Assembly (NCBI RefSeq): GCF_900102545.1
Contig: NZ_FNBN01000001.1
Coordinates: 1,070,221 to 1,134,220 of the forward strand
Source: Chitinophaga filiformis
Lineage (GTDB): Bacteria > Bacteroidota > Bacteroidia > Chitinophagales > Chitinophagaceae
Reading direction: 5' to 3'
DNA length: 64,000 nt
Both the position numbers and the translations under genes were made by a program. Positions 1-8,348 of this stretch are shown piece by piece (the stretch's first letter is position 1; every line of letters begins with the position of its first letter). Below the pieces are notes generated by a model, which saw only the letters and a list, made by a program, of their open reading frames with translations, was not told where the DNA came from and did no database searches.

Positions 1-82
1 AGGACTCCGTCAGGAGTCCCAGTGTTTGTAGCGCGGGGTTTCAACCCCGGGTTGAATGTAATCCCCGATGGGGTGTACCCCC
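1..82. repeat. Cluster of short GC-rich inverted repeats
   Basis: Several small hairpins lie head to tail: GGACTCC/GGAGTCC (2-8 and 13-19), CGGGGTT/AACCCCG (34-40 and 43-49), and CCCC/GGGG around 63-73 which can also pair onward to the CCCCC at 78-82. The dense packing of short palindromes in an AT-richer spacer resembles a dispersed REP-like intergenic repeat, but no second copy was found in this window, so that is inference. It lies beyond the batA terminator and shows no coding frame worth reporting. Confidence 0.45.
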
Positions 83-143
83 GGTTAAATGATAAATTCC
101 ATTCCGTGATAACCCGTTTTTCAATTTGAAATCACGAACAGGG

Positions 144-188
144 CTAAAAAAATCGGGGCCGGAGAATAAAGTTCCCCGGCCCCGATTT
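144..188 (-). terminator. Rho-independent terminator after batA
   Basis: A 13-bp perfect stem (150-162 pairing with 176-188, core GGGGCCGG/CCGGCCCC) is followed on the minus strand by a run of seven T (144-150 read in reverse). It starts 18 bases after the batA stop codon and should end the moxR-batA transcript. Confidence 0.9.
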
Positions 189-205
189 ATATGTAGTTAT
201 GTATG

Positions 206-1216
206 TTACGGTAAGCTTCTGAACGCAGTATACCTCAGCACTACCTCCAGCAGCATACATGCCAGTGCCAGCATAGCCAGCGGGAAGAAATGTTCTGCAA
301 AACGTCTGTAAGAAGTGATCTCTACTTTTGTTTTCTCCATTTTATCAATCTCACCGTACACATTCTCCAGCTCTTTGTTGTTGGTAGCCCTGAAGTATTT
401 ACCACCTGTTTCGGCAGAGATCTTTTTCATCAGTGGTTCATCCAGCTGTACATCCTGCATTTGCATCTGTATAGAACCGTCAGGCATTGTCATAGGGAAA
501 GGCGCTTTACCTACAGTACCCACACCGATCGTATATACGCGGATCTTGAATGCCTTGCTGATCTCCAGTGCTGTAAGCGGATCTATCAGGCCGGTATTGT
601 TCACACCATCCGTCAGGAGGATGATCACTTTACTCTTCGCCTTGCTGGTGCGTAAGCGGTCTACAGAAGTAGCCAGTCCCATACCGATGGCAGTACCATC
701 CTGCAGCATACCACTTTTTACCAGTGCGATCTGATTTTTCAGTACGCCATGATCTGTTGTGATAGGGCATTGTGTAAAGCTCTCTCCTGAGAAGATCACA
801 AGACCGATACGGTCACTGATACGGCTGTCCACAAAGTTCGTTGCCACTTTCTTGGCTGCTTCCAACCTGTCTGGCTGCAGGTCCTGCGCCAGCATACTAC
901 CTGAAATGTCGATTGCCAGCACGATGTCTATACCTTCACTATCGATGCTTTCGGAGGTATTGCTTGTTTGCGGTCTGGCCAACGCTACTACCAGTGCGGT
1001 AAAAGCCAGGATACGCAGTACCAGTAATACGGGACGCATGGTCACCTTCCAGGAAACAGGCAATCCTTTCAATCCCTGCAGGGAAGACATTTCCATGGCT
1101 GCCTGCCGCTTCTGCTGCCGGGCAATATACCAGTAGATCATCACCGGTATCAGTGCCAGCAAGCCAAAGAAGGCGGGGTGGGCAAATTCAATACTTTTCC
1201 AGATCGAAAAATCCAT
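206..1216 (-). CDS. batA: BatA-type von Willebrand factor A membrane protein
   Basis: Membrane-anchored VWA-domain protein of the Bat (Bacteroides aerotolerance) type, 336 residues. An N-terminal BatA domain with a membrane segment near residues 15-31 is followed by a second hydrophobic segment at about 62-80, then a VWA domain whose metal-ion-dependent adhesion site motif DISGS is at 103-107 with the later LLTDG strand near 200. A third hydrophobic segment lies close to the C terminus (about 312-330). The family is linked to MoxR ATPases, which are thought to act as chaperones for VWA partners; the exact role is unsettled. It is the last gene of the moxR operon, 42 bases behind the BatD-like gene. 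A terminator follows at once, so the batB/batC/batD genes that often come next are not here. Confidence 0.88.
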   Translation of the reverse strand: MDFSIWKSIEFAHPAFFGLLALIPVMIYWYIARQQKRQAAMEMSSLQGLKGLPVSWKVTMRPVLLVLRILAFTALVVALARPQTSNTSESIDSEGIDIVLAIDISGSMLAQDLQPDRLEAAKKVATNFVDSRISDRIGLVIFSGESFTQCPITTDHGVLKNQIALVKSGMLQDGTAIGMGLATSVDRLRTSKAKSKVIILLTDGVNNTGLIDPLTALEISKAFKIRVYTIGVGTVGKAPFPMTMPDGSIQMQMQDVQLDEPLMKKISAETGGKYFRATNNKELENVYGEIDKMEKTKVEITSYRRFAEHFFPLAMLALACMLLEVVLRYTAFRSLP

Positions 1217-1258
1217 TTATTAATAATAATTTCTCTTTTTGAAGGAGGAGCGACCTGC

Positions 1259-2248
1259 TTACGCAGGATGCTTTGTTTCTTCTTTTCCGGCTTCGGCTGC
1301 TGCCGCTTTTTCTGCTGCAGGCTTCGTCCATTCCACTATTTCCTGCGCATGCTGCATAGCGCCTTCATGCTCTTCCGGAGACGGTGTCAGTTTTGCAAAC
1401 TTCGCCAGATCGGCCAGACTTAACAGGCTGCGCAATTTATCACGCTGCTGGTTCAGAATAGTGACAGGCTTGATATGTTGCAGCAACTCTTCTGATGTCT
1501 GTTCGAGCGCCGGGATATTAAACTGCTGCTCAAAATACGTACGCAGAATATCTGTAAGCCGGGTATAATACTGTTTGATATCTCCCGACTGCCAAACCTT
1601 TTCTGATTTCAGCTGCTCGAGTTGTTTCAGTGCTACTTCGTAAGGTGGCACCACTGCTACTACAGGAGGAGGAACTACCTTTTTCGGTCTGCTGCGGAAA
1701 TACACGAACAATCCTACGCCCACCAGCGCTACTGTGATACCAATGGCGAAATACAGCCAGTAATCCCAGAAGCTCCAACCGACAGTACGTACACCTTTGA
1801 TAGGTTTAAAGGCTTTTGTGGTATCTACCTGAATGGTATTCACATCGATACTGAGTGGTCCGGAGAAAGCAGAATCCGTAATATTTCCACCGCTCACCAG
1901 GTCGAAACGCAGCGCCGGAATATCCCAGCGGCCGGAGTCAAAACTGGTCAGCACAATGGTCTGGCCCAACAGCTTCGTGTTACCCTGCGCGGTGGTATCC
2001 AGCGGGGAACGGCGTACTACTTCAAAATGTCCGAAGGAATCAGGGATCTGTGGGAACACCACATTCATACCTTGTGGAGGCATGCTGGCAGACAGGCGCA
2101 ATTTTACCTGTTCCCCGAGACGAATCCTGTCAGTATCTGCCTGTGCGCTTACCTCCACCTGCTGTTGTGCAGAAGAGATGAAAGGCGCCAGTACGAACCC
2201 AAGCAGGAAAAAGAAAATAAGACGTTTAACTATAATCGGTTTAACCAT
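1259..2248 (-). CDS. BatD-like exported membrane protein
   Basis: A 329-residue protein with a signal peptide (hydrophobic 9-26, cleavage likely near SSAQQ), an extracytoplasmic beta-rich region (about 30-155), one transmembrane helix at about 164-184, and a cytoplasmic, charged, helical tail ending in an Ala/Glu/Lys-rich stretch. This layout matches the BatD-like or short unnamed proteins found between DUF58 and BatA genes in Bacteroidota moxR operons. It lies 26 bases downstream of the DUF58 gene and 42 upstream of batA, so co-transcription is likely. No catalytic motif is visible; a scaffold role for the MoxR/VWA machinery is inferred from context only. Confidence 0.7.
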   Translation of the reverse strand: MVKPIIVKRLIFFFLLGFVLAPFISSAQQQVEVSAQADTDRIRLGEQVKLRLSASMPPQGMNVVFPQIPDSFGHFEVVRRSPLDTTAQGNTKLLGQTIVLTSFDSGRWDIPALRFDLVSGGNITDSAFSGPLSIDVNTIQVDTTKAFKPIKGVRTVGWSFWDYWLYFAIGITVALVGVGLFVYFRSRPKKVVPPPVVAVVPPYEVALKQLEQLKSEKVWQSGDIKQYYTRLTDILRTYFEQQFNIPALEQTSEELLQHIKPVTILNQQRDKLRSLLSLADLAKFAKLTPSPEEHEGAMQHAQEIVEWTKPAAEKAAAAEAGKEETKHPA

Positions 2249-2274
2249 GTTAGTACTTGCTCAGCTTTAAACTA

Positions 2275-3138
2275 TCACCTGTTTACGAAAAAGGATTGTA
2301 AGGCTTTTACATAATCTTCATCCGTACGTATGCTGATAAGCTCTGCTCCACTTTTCTTGAAAGAGTTACGGCAATATTGCACATGCTGATGGAACTGCTG
2401 TGTATAATACTGCTGCACTTTCTTATCAGAAGAATCCACCCACTGACGCTCACCTGTTTCCAGGTCATTCATCTGGATCAGGCCAACGGAAGGCAATTCC
2501 TTATCACGCTGATCGTAGATATGAAGGCCTACCATATCATGCCGTTTGGAAGCAATGTTCAGTGCATCCTGGTAACTACCGGTCAGGAAGTCACTCATCA
2601 GGAACACAATGCTCCTCTTCTTGGCGGCATTATTGAAGAAACGAAGTGTTTCCTTAAGATTAGTGCCCTTACGTTTAGGTTCGAAAGAGATCAGTTCACG
2701 GATGATGAACAGGATATGTGATTTACCTTTCTTAGGCGGGATGTATTTTTCTACGCCATCACTGAAGAAGATAACACCTACTTTATCGTTGTTGTTAATA
2801 GCGGAAAACGCCAGTACGGCACACAATTCCGTCATCATGTTCCGCTTGTTCTGCTTGGAGGTACCAAACACGGAACTTTCACTCACATCTACCATTAACA
2901 TCACGGTGAGCTCACGTTCCTCTTCGAATACTTTTACGAACGGGTGATTGAAGCGTGCAGTCACGTTCCAGTCGATAGACCGGATATCATCCCCGAACTG
3001 GTATTCCCTTACTTCACTGAAAGACATACCACGGCCTTTGAAAGCACTGTGATATTCCCCTGAGAATATATGATTGGAGAGGCCCCTGGTCTTTATTTCC
3101 AGTCGCCTTACCCTTTTTAGTATTTCTGCAGTATCCAC
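2275..3138 (-). CDS. DUF58 domain-containing protein
   Basis: A 287-residue soluble protein with the DUF58 signature: the conserved block FGDDIRSIDW at 48-57 followed by the VWA-like strand and DVSES metal-site motif at 84-88. DUF58 proteins are almost always encoded next to MoxR ATPases and are thought to be their VWA-type partners. It starts 46 bases after the moxR stop and precedes the BatD-like gene. There is no signal peptide or membrane span, so it is probably cytoplasmic. Length is normal for the family. Confidence 0.9.
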   Translation of the reverse strand: MDTAEILKRVRRLEIKTRGLSNHIFSGEYHSAFKGRGMSFSEVREYQFGDDIRSIDWNVTARFNHPFVKVFEEERELTVMLMVDVSESSVFGTSKQNKRNMMTELCAVLAFSAINNNDKVGVIFFSDGVEKYIPPKKGKSHILFIIRELISFEPKRKGTNLKETLRFFNNAAKKRSIVFLMSDFLTGSYQDALNIASKRHDMVGLHIYDQRDKELPSVGLIQMNDLETGERQWVDSSDKKVQQYYTQQFHQHVQYCRNSFKKSGAELISIRTDEDYVKALQSFFVNR

Positions 3139-3184
3139 CGGTAATGATTAAAATGAATAATGATTCGCTACTCTACAGCACCTA

Positions 3185-4183
3185 TCAAGGCACTTCTACT
3201 GCATTCAGGATCTCGCTGAGGATGTTCTCGCTGGTTACATTTTCAGCTTCTGCTTCGTAGGTCAGACCCACACGGTGACGCATTACATCAAAGCAGATGC
3301 TGCGTACATCCTCAGGGATGACATAACCTCTGCGTTTAGTGAATGCATAGGCTTTAGCGGCCATCGCGAGACTGATACTTGCCCTTGGTGAACCACCATA
3401 AGAGATCAGTGGTTTCAGTTTCTGCAGTTTGTAGTCTTCAGGATTACGGGTAGCAAAAACGATATCGATAATATAGCGTTCTATCTTCTCATCCATGTAT
3501 ACTTCACGTACCAGTTTACGTGCTGCAATGATATCTGAAGGCTGTACTACCGGATTGATAGGAGCAGTAGCCGTAGGATTCAGGTTCTGACGGATGATGT
3601 GACGCTCTTCTTCTTTTGTAGGATAACCGATCGTTACTTTCAGCATAAAACGGTCTACCTGCGCTTCAGGCAACATGTAGGTACCTTCCTGCTCGATCGG
3701 GTTCTGGGTAGCCAGTACAAGGAACGGATCATCCAGTTTGAAGGTAGTATCACCGATGGTGATCTGTCTTTCCTGCATTGCTTCCAGCAGGGCACTCTGT
3801 ACTTTTGCCGGGGCACGGTTGATCTCATCCGCCAGGATAAAGTTGGCGAAGATCGGACCACGACGTACTACAAACTCGTTCTTTTGCTGATTATATATCA
3901 TCGTACCGATCACGTCGGCCGGTAACAGGTCCGGCGTAAACTGGATACGGCTGAATTTCGCGTTGATAGCAGATGACAGGGATTTAATGGACAATGTTTT
4001 TGCCAGACCGGGCACCCCTTCCAGCAATACGTGGCCACCTGCCAGCAGGCCGATAAGCAACCTTTCTACCATGTAACGCTGACCAACGATCACCTTACCG
4101 AGTTCCAGGTTCAACAGGTCCACAAATGCGCTGGCCTGATGGATCTTTTCGTTCAATTGACGGATATCCGATGTATTCTCCAT
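3185..4183 (-). CDS. MoxR family AAA+ ATPase
   Basis: A 332-residue AAA+ ATPase of the MoxR subfamily. Walker A GVPGLAKT is at 56-63 and Walker B/DEI motif ADEINR at 118-123, followed by the sensor-1 strand ATQNP and the C-terminal lid. MoxR proteins act as chaperone-like ATPases for VWA and DUF58 proteins, and this is the first gene of the operon that encodes both kinds. The start is the only good ATG before the conserved N-terminal helix. The upstream 312 bases are shared with the divergent gene at 4496. No anomalies. Confidence 0.93.
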   Translation of the reverse strand: MENTSDIRQLNEKIHQASAFVDLLNLELGKVIVGQRYMVERLLIGLLAGGHVLLEGVPGLAKTLSIKSLSSAINAKFSRIQFTPDLLPADVIGTMIYNQQKNEFVVRRGPIFANFILADEINRAPAKVQSALLEAMQERQITIGDTTFKLDDPFLVLATQNPIEQEGTYMLPEAQVDRFMLKVTIGYPTKEEERHIIRQNLNPTATAPINPVVQPSDIIAARKLVREVYMDEKIERYIIDIVFATRNPEDYKLQKLKPLISYGGSPRASISLAMAAKAYAFTKRRGYVIPEDVRSICFDVMRHRVGLTYEAEAENVTSENILSEILNAVEVP

Positions 4184-4495
4184 GCTTATATATTATTTAC
4201 AAGTTTGCTAAAGTAAACATTCCGGCGGTAAAACCTTACGCCCAGCGCTGGATCTGCCCGTTAAAATGCTGTTAATAATAACATTATAAATGACAAATTA
4301 CGAATTACGTTCATGATTATCAGGGAACTGCGGTTTTTCAGGTTTTCCTTATATCAAGAAATGGTCATTCATAAGTCTCACTAACTCATGCGACCAAATT
4401 AATAAAGCCTGGGCATATTTATATCATCTTTTTTTATAACGTACATTTGCAAACGTAACTTCTCCATACGGAGCTCATAATTAAATATTTAGAAG
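4184..4495. other. Divergent intergenic region (moxR / 113-aa gene)
   Basis: 312 AT-rich bases between two divergent genes. It should hold the bat operon promoter on the minus strand, but I see only weak matches there (for instance TACTTTAG at 4208-4215 read on the minus strand). A clear TAnnTTTG element for the plus-strand gene is listed separately. No RNA gene or repeat seen. Confidence 0.5.
4442..4449 (+). promoter_or_regulatory. Candidate -7 promoter element TACATTTG
   Basis: Matches the Bacteroidota -7 consensus TAnnTTTG, about 46 bases before the ATG at 4496. No convincing -33 TTTG is seen at the usual spacing. Confidence 0.5.
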
Positions 4496-4837
4496 ATGCA
4501 GGACGAATTCGCGCAGCAATGGAAACGAGTGGAGGATATGCTGACTGAACGTTTCGGAAAGAAGCCGAACATGGAAGCAATCCTCTTTTTAATAGGAATC
4601 CAGGAACTGGGCCATATAAAAAAGAAATTCACCAAAGAGCAGAAACAGGACCTCATGCATGTGGCCACCTGTACACTGCTCAGTCAAAGCGGTTATTATG
4701 AACTGGAAGGCTACGATAAAGATGGCTGGCCCCATTTTAAAGAAGCCCAACCCGTTCCTAAAATGAGTATGATAGAGCAGGAACGATTCCTGCAGGAACA
4801 CATTATCGCTTATTTTGACGATCTTGAGGGGCGCTGA
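4496..4837 (+). CDS. Conserved hypothetical protein (113 aa)
   Basis: A small acidic, mostly helical protein of 113 residues with no signal peptide, membrane span, cysteine pair or known catalytic motif. Noticeable parts are the central segment FLIGIQELGHIKKKFTKEQK and a C-terminal EQERFLQEHIIAYFDDL helix. I do not recognise a named family beyond a general likeness to small conserved Bacteroidota proteins. It has its own upstream TACATTTG element and is followed 81 bases later by the cyclophilin gene in the same direction, so the two may be co-expressed. Confidence 0.75.
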   Translation: MQDEFAQQWKRVEDMLTERFGKKPNMEAILFLIGIQELGHIKKKFTKEQKQDLMHVATCTLLSQSGYYELEGYDKDGWPHFKEAQPVPKMSMIEQERFLQEHIIAYFDDLEGR

Positions 4838-4918
4838 CAACGCTCCTCTTTTCTTCAATACCGGAAACCAGGCTGATACTGCCCGGCTCATGAAAAAATA
4901 ATCATAAACCCACCCCAC

Positions 4919-5578
4919 ATGAAAAAACAGCTACTCCTACTGCTATTATTACTCTCATTTGGTACTGTCATGGCGAAAAACCGTAAAGTAAAGATCATCA
5001 CACCTTATGGCACCATGATCATCAGACTGTATGATCAGACGCCCCTGCACAGGGACAACTTCATCAAACTGGTGAAAGCGCATTTCTACGACAGCACGCT
5101 CTTTCATCGTGTTATCAACACCTTTATGATACAGGGTGGAGATCCTGATTCAAAACATGCCCAGCCAGGCGCGATGCTTGGCAATGGTGATGTGAGTTAT
5201 ACCATTCCCGCTGAATTCGAGCTGGATCTCTATCATATAAAAGGCGCGCTGGCGGCTGCACGTGATAATAATCCCATGAAAGCAAGTTCCGGCTGTCAGT
5301 TCTACATCGTACAGGGCAAGAAGTGGACAGATGAACAACTGGATAAACTGGAACAGACACGCCTCGGTGGGCGTAAGATACCGGTAGATCAAAGGGAACG
5401 TTATAAGCGCATTGGTGGTACGCCGCAGCTGGATCAGAGTTATACTATATTCGGGCAGGTAGTGAAAGGAATGGACGTGATCGATAAGATCGCAACACAG
5501 AAAACAGATGCAAATGATCGCCCCTTAACGGATGTACCCATGAAAATAAGATTGATACATAAATTCCTTTTCTTTTAG
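4919..5578 (+). CDS. Exported cyclophilin-type peptidyl-prolyl cis-trans isomerase
   Basis: A 219-residue cyclophilin with an N-terminal signal peptide (Leu-rich core, residues 4-17, cleavage near VMAKN). The catalytic cyclophilin fold runs from about 25 to 217. The hallmark [19 protein letters not shown] and the later GCQFYIVQG and YTIFGQVV strands are intact, so isomerase activity is expected. It probably assists folding of exported proteins in the periplasm. An insert between the two halves (around 140-165, the [11 protein letters not shown] segment) is common in Bacteroidota homologues. gcvH follows in the same direction after 56 bases. Confidence 0.93.
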   Translation: MKKQLLLLLLLLSFGTVMAKNRKVKIITPYGTMIIRLYDQTPLHRDNFIKLVKAHFYDSTLFHRVINTFMIQGGDPDSKHAQPGAMLGNGDVSYTIPAEFELDLYHIKGALAAARDNNPMKASSGCQFYIVQGKKWTDEQLDKLEQTRLGGRKIPVDQRERYKRIGGTPQLDQSYTIFGQVVKGMDVIDKIATQKTDANDRPLTDVPMKIRLIHKFLFF

Positions 5579-5634
5579 TAGGCCTATTCTCAATTGGAAT
5601 TTCCTTAATTTTACCGCTTAAAATCAAACTTGCC

Positions 5635-6015
5635 ATGAATTTTCCATCAAACCTGCGTTACACCAAAGACCACGAATGGGTTCTCCTGGAAGGTAATACA
5701 GCAACCATTGGTATTACTGAATTTGCACAGCGTGAATTAGGCGATATCGTTTTTGTTGATATCAACACTGTCGGTAAAACCCTTGGTGCAGAAGAGGTAT
5801 TCGGTACCGTAGAAGCTGTAAAAACCGTATCTGACCTGTTCCTGCCTGTTGCCGGTACTATCAATGAAATCAATCCGGAACTGGACGCATCTCCGGAACT
5901 GGTGAACCAGGAGCCTTACGGCCAGGGTTGGATGATCAAAATGACCGTTAGCAATCCTGCCGATGTGGAAGGTCTGCTGGACGCAGCTGCTTACCAGGCG
6001 CTCGTTGGCGAATAA
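5635..6015 (+). CDS. gcvH: Glycine cleavage system H protein
   Basis: A 126-residue lipoyl carrier protein that shuttles the aminomethyl group of glycine between the P, T and L proteins of the glycine cleavage complex in the cytoplasm. The lipoylation site is Lys63 in the motif [11 protein letters not shown], and the flanking strands [16 protein letters not shown] and [10 protein letters not shown] are typical. Length is normal. The other glycine cleavage genes are not adjacent. A 16-bp hairpin at 6077-6112 lies downstream and may end the transcript. Confidence 0.97.
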   Translation: MNFPSNLRYTKDHEWVLLEGNTATIGITEFAQRELGDIVFVDINTVGKTLGAEEVFGTVEAVKTVSDLFLPVAGTINEINPELDASPELVNQEPYGQGWMIKMTVSNPADVEGLLDAAAYQALVGE

Positions 6016-6076
6016 TCCACTCACTCCTCTACGATATTTTAATAAAAGGTTAAAAAGGATATAACCCTGCAAAGTT

Positions 6077-6112
6077 TAAGGTTATAAGGTTGGTAACAAC
6101 TTTATAACCTTA
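6077..6112 (+). repeat. Long inverted repeat between gcvH and the VanZ-like gene
   Basis: Arms 6077-6092 and 6097-6112 (core TAAGGTTATAA/TTATAACCTTA) pair over 16 positions with one G-U and a four-base loop. No T run follows directly, so it is either a weak terminator for gcvH or a regulatory structure in the leader of the next gene. Confidence 0.6.
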
Positions 6113-6139
6113 TAACTTTACGGACAAAAAATTACTACA

Positions 6140-6529
6140 GTGCCAGCAATAAGAATGATCCGATATTATCTGCCAGCCATTATATGGATATTAATGGTAC
6201 TGTACGTGTGTACGATACCAGGTGAGAAGATTCCGTCTTCTCCCTTTTTCGAAAAGATCCATATGGATAAGATCGTACATTTCGGATTATTCGGAGGAAC
6301 TGTATTCCTCCTGTGTCTGGGTGTATATCTGCAAAAAAGGGTGCTCACTAAGTTCACCCTGACGCTCATTGCCCTTTCAGCGTCCTTTTATGGTCTCGCT
6401 ATTGAATATATTCAAAAATATATCGCCATCCACCGCAGCTTTGATATGAGCGATGTAGCTGCAGATACTGTCGGCGCCATTGCAGGTATTATCGCATTTA
6501 ATCTTGTAAGAAAGTGGTGGCTGAAATAA
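6140..6529 (+). CDS. VanZ-like family membrane protein
   Basis: A small integral membrane protein with four hydrophobic segments and the VanZ-like pattern, including KIVHFGLFGGTVFLLCLG in helix 2 and DMSDVAADTVGAIAGII in the last loop/helix. The family is named after the teicoplanin-resistance protein VanZ, but in Bacteroidota most members have unknown roles. The frame opens with GTG at 6140; an ATG at 6155 gives 124 residues and is an equally good start. It converges tail to tail with the CDF transporter gene, one base apart. Confidence 0.82.
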   Translation: MPAIRMIRYYLPAIIWILMVLYVCTIPGEKIPSSPFFEKIHMDKIVHFGLFGGTVFLLCLGVYLQKRVLTKFTLTLIALSASFYGLAIEYIQKYIAIHRSFDMSDVAADTVGAIAGIIAFNLVRKWWLK

Positions 6530-6530
6530 G

Positions 6531-7436
6531 TCACGTAACCGCTTTTTCCGGCTGTATAATGATAAAATGAATCAACGGATAGGCCTCCCTGATTGTCTTC
6601 CTGATACGGCTAATGGACTCATTGATGTCCTCCGTTTCTAACTCATCTCTGAAAGTAACCATCAGTAACAACATCACTTCTTCCGGTGACTGATACGTAG
6701 AAAATATATGCTGTATTTTCAAAATGGCCGGATCTTTTTCCACAATACTTCTGATATGCTTTTGCGTAGCCGGCGCTATTCCTTCCCCCATTAACAGGCT
6801 GCGGCTCTCACGCGCAAGTAATACAGATACAACAGTGAGAATAACGCCCACAATCAGTGAAGCCACACCATCCAGGTACGGTGTGTTATAATGATGCCCC
6901 AGGTACACCATAATACCCACTATTATCAACCCTGCCACAGCAGCACTGTCTTCAAACAACACTATAAAACTTGCCGGATCCTTGCTACGGCGAATGGCAG
7001 TCCACCAGGACATTTCTCCACGTACTTTATCAAATTCCCTGATGGCCACTATCAGTGATGTACCTTCAAACAGGAGTGAGCAGGCCAGCACGATATAGTT
7101 CCAGGTAGGATCTTCCAGGGCCGGCGGATGTTTGATATGAATAACGCCCTGATAAAATGAAATACAGCCACCCACACCAAAGATCAGGATGGACACTATA
7201 AACGACCAGAAGTAAACTTCCTTCCCATATCCGAAAGGCCTCCGTTCATCAGGTGAACGTTTACTGCGCCTGATCCCAAACAGTAATAAGAACTGATTGG
7301 TAGTATCCACCACAGAATGGACACCCTCAGAGATCATGGCAGAACTATTGGTTGCTGCGCCGGAAATAAATTTGATGACTGCAATCAGCAGGTTGGCTGC
7401 CAATGCAGTATAGATTGTTTTATTATTAGCCGCCAT
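6531..7436 (-). CDS. Cation diffusion facilitator transporter (ZnT9-like subgroup)
   Basis: A 301-residue CDF transporter, which exchanges divalent metal ions such as zinc for protons across the inner membrane. The first metal-binding helix shows SEGVHSVVDTTNQ (residues 36-48) and the fifth helix carries FEDSAAVAG. The stretch PFGYGKEVYFWSFIVS fits the SLC30A9/ZnT9-like branch rather than FieF. A cytoplasmic C-terminal domain (about 215-300) is present. Metal specificity cannot be read from sequence. It is transcribed alone; its upstream gap to the OmpA gene contains that gene's terminator. Confidence 0.9.
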   Translation of the reverse strand: MAANNKTIYTALAANLLIAVIKFISGAATNSSAMISEGVHSVVDTTNQFLLLFGIRRSKRSPDERRPFGYGKEVYFWSFIVSILIFGVGGCISFYQGVIHIKHPPALEDPTWNYIVLACSLLFEGTSLIVAIREFDKVRGEMSWWTAIRRSKDPASFIVLFEDSAAVAGLIIVGIMVYLGHHYNTPYLDGVASLIVGVILTVVSVLLARESRSLLMGEGIAPATQKHIRSIVEKDPAILKIQHIFSTYQSPEEVMLLLMVTFRDELETEDINESISRIRKTIREAYPLIHFIIIQPEKAVT

Positions 7437-7474
7437 ACTTTGAGTGGCCTCAAAATCGTGCCAATGGGGGAAAC

Positions 7475-7502
7475 AAAAAATGCCCCCGCATGAGCGGAGG
7501 CA
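7475..7502 (-). terminator. Rho-independent terminator after the OmpA gene
   Basis: On the minus strand a 9-bp stem (7494-7502 with 7481-7489, one G-U pair) and a four-base loop are followed by six T (7475-7480). It lies 28 bases past the OmpA gene stop. Confidence 0.88.
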
Positions 7503-7529
7503 CTATATGATCATTATATCAGTTTAATA

Positions 7530-8210
7530 TTACTGCTGACCAGATTCTTTCTTCGCATCAGATTTCATCTTGTCATTTGCGAAGATGGAGAATTCTACAC
7601 GACGGTTCTTAGCCTTGTTTTCATCTGTAGTATTAGGTACTTTGGGCTGTGTTGCACCGTACCAGTAAGGCTGAACACGGTTTGCAGCAACGCCCTGTGC
7701 TTTCAGGAAGTTACTTACTGCAATCGCACGTCTTTCAGAGAGCTTCATATTGTAGTCATATGTACCGGTAGTATCTGTATGTCCTTCCACACGTACGTAA
7801 GTGTCAGGATACTTATTCAGAATGGTAGCCAGTTCCTTAATGTTTGTCTGTGCCTGTGCAGTCAGATCTGATTTATCAAAACCAAACAGTACACCGGAAG
7901 CAAATGTAACGTTGATACCTTCACCTACACGCTCAACGGTCGCATTTGGCACCTGGTTCTTGATTTCCTGCGCCTGCTTATCCATTTTCTTACCAATCAA
8001 CACACCTGCACCGCCACCAACAGCCGCACCAATGATTGCACCTAAGGCAGTATTACCTGCAGCCTTACCGATAATAGCACCGGTTGCAGCACCGCCACCA
8101 ACGCCAATTACAGCGCCTTTCTTGGTGTTATCCATGCCTTGCCAGGTCTTACAACCAAATAACATCGATGCGGACAGTACAATAGCTACGATAGGATTTA
8201 TTCTTTTCAT
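7530..8210 (-). CDS. OmpA family lipoprotein with glycine zipper
   Basis: A 226-residue outer-membrane lipoprotein. The signal peptide ends in a lipobox (SMLFGC). A glycine-zipper region rich in GxxxG repeats covers about residues 32-73, followed by the OmpA C-terminal peptidoglycan-binding domain (about 105-215) with VEGHTDTTGTYDYNMKLSE and the NRRVEFSIF ending. It probably links the outer membrane to the cell wall. The arrangement is the same as in YiaD-like proteins. It has a separate terminator and no operon partners. Confidence 0.92.
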   Translation of the reverse strand: MKRINPIVAIVLSASMLFGCKTWQGMDNTKKGAVIGVGGGAATGAIIGKAAGNTALGAIIGAAVGGGAGVLIGKKMDKQAQEIKNQVPNATVERVGEGINVTFASGVLFGFDKSDLTAQAQTNIKELATILNKYPDTYVRVEGHTDTTGTYDYNMKLSERRAIAVSNFLKAQGVAANRVQPYWYGATQPKVPNTTDENKAKNRRVEFSIFANDKMKSDAKKESGQQ

Positions 8211-8348
8211 CTTAAATTTAATTTAAACGTTCTTTTAATATGCTAGTTGTTCTTATGCGTTTTCTATAGACAAATATGCTGCCAGATTTTCAAAGTGGCA
8301 GCATACCAGGTCACTAAATATTATTATACGTGCAAATGTAACAGATAA

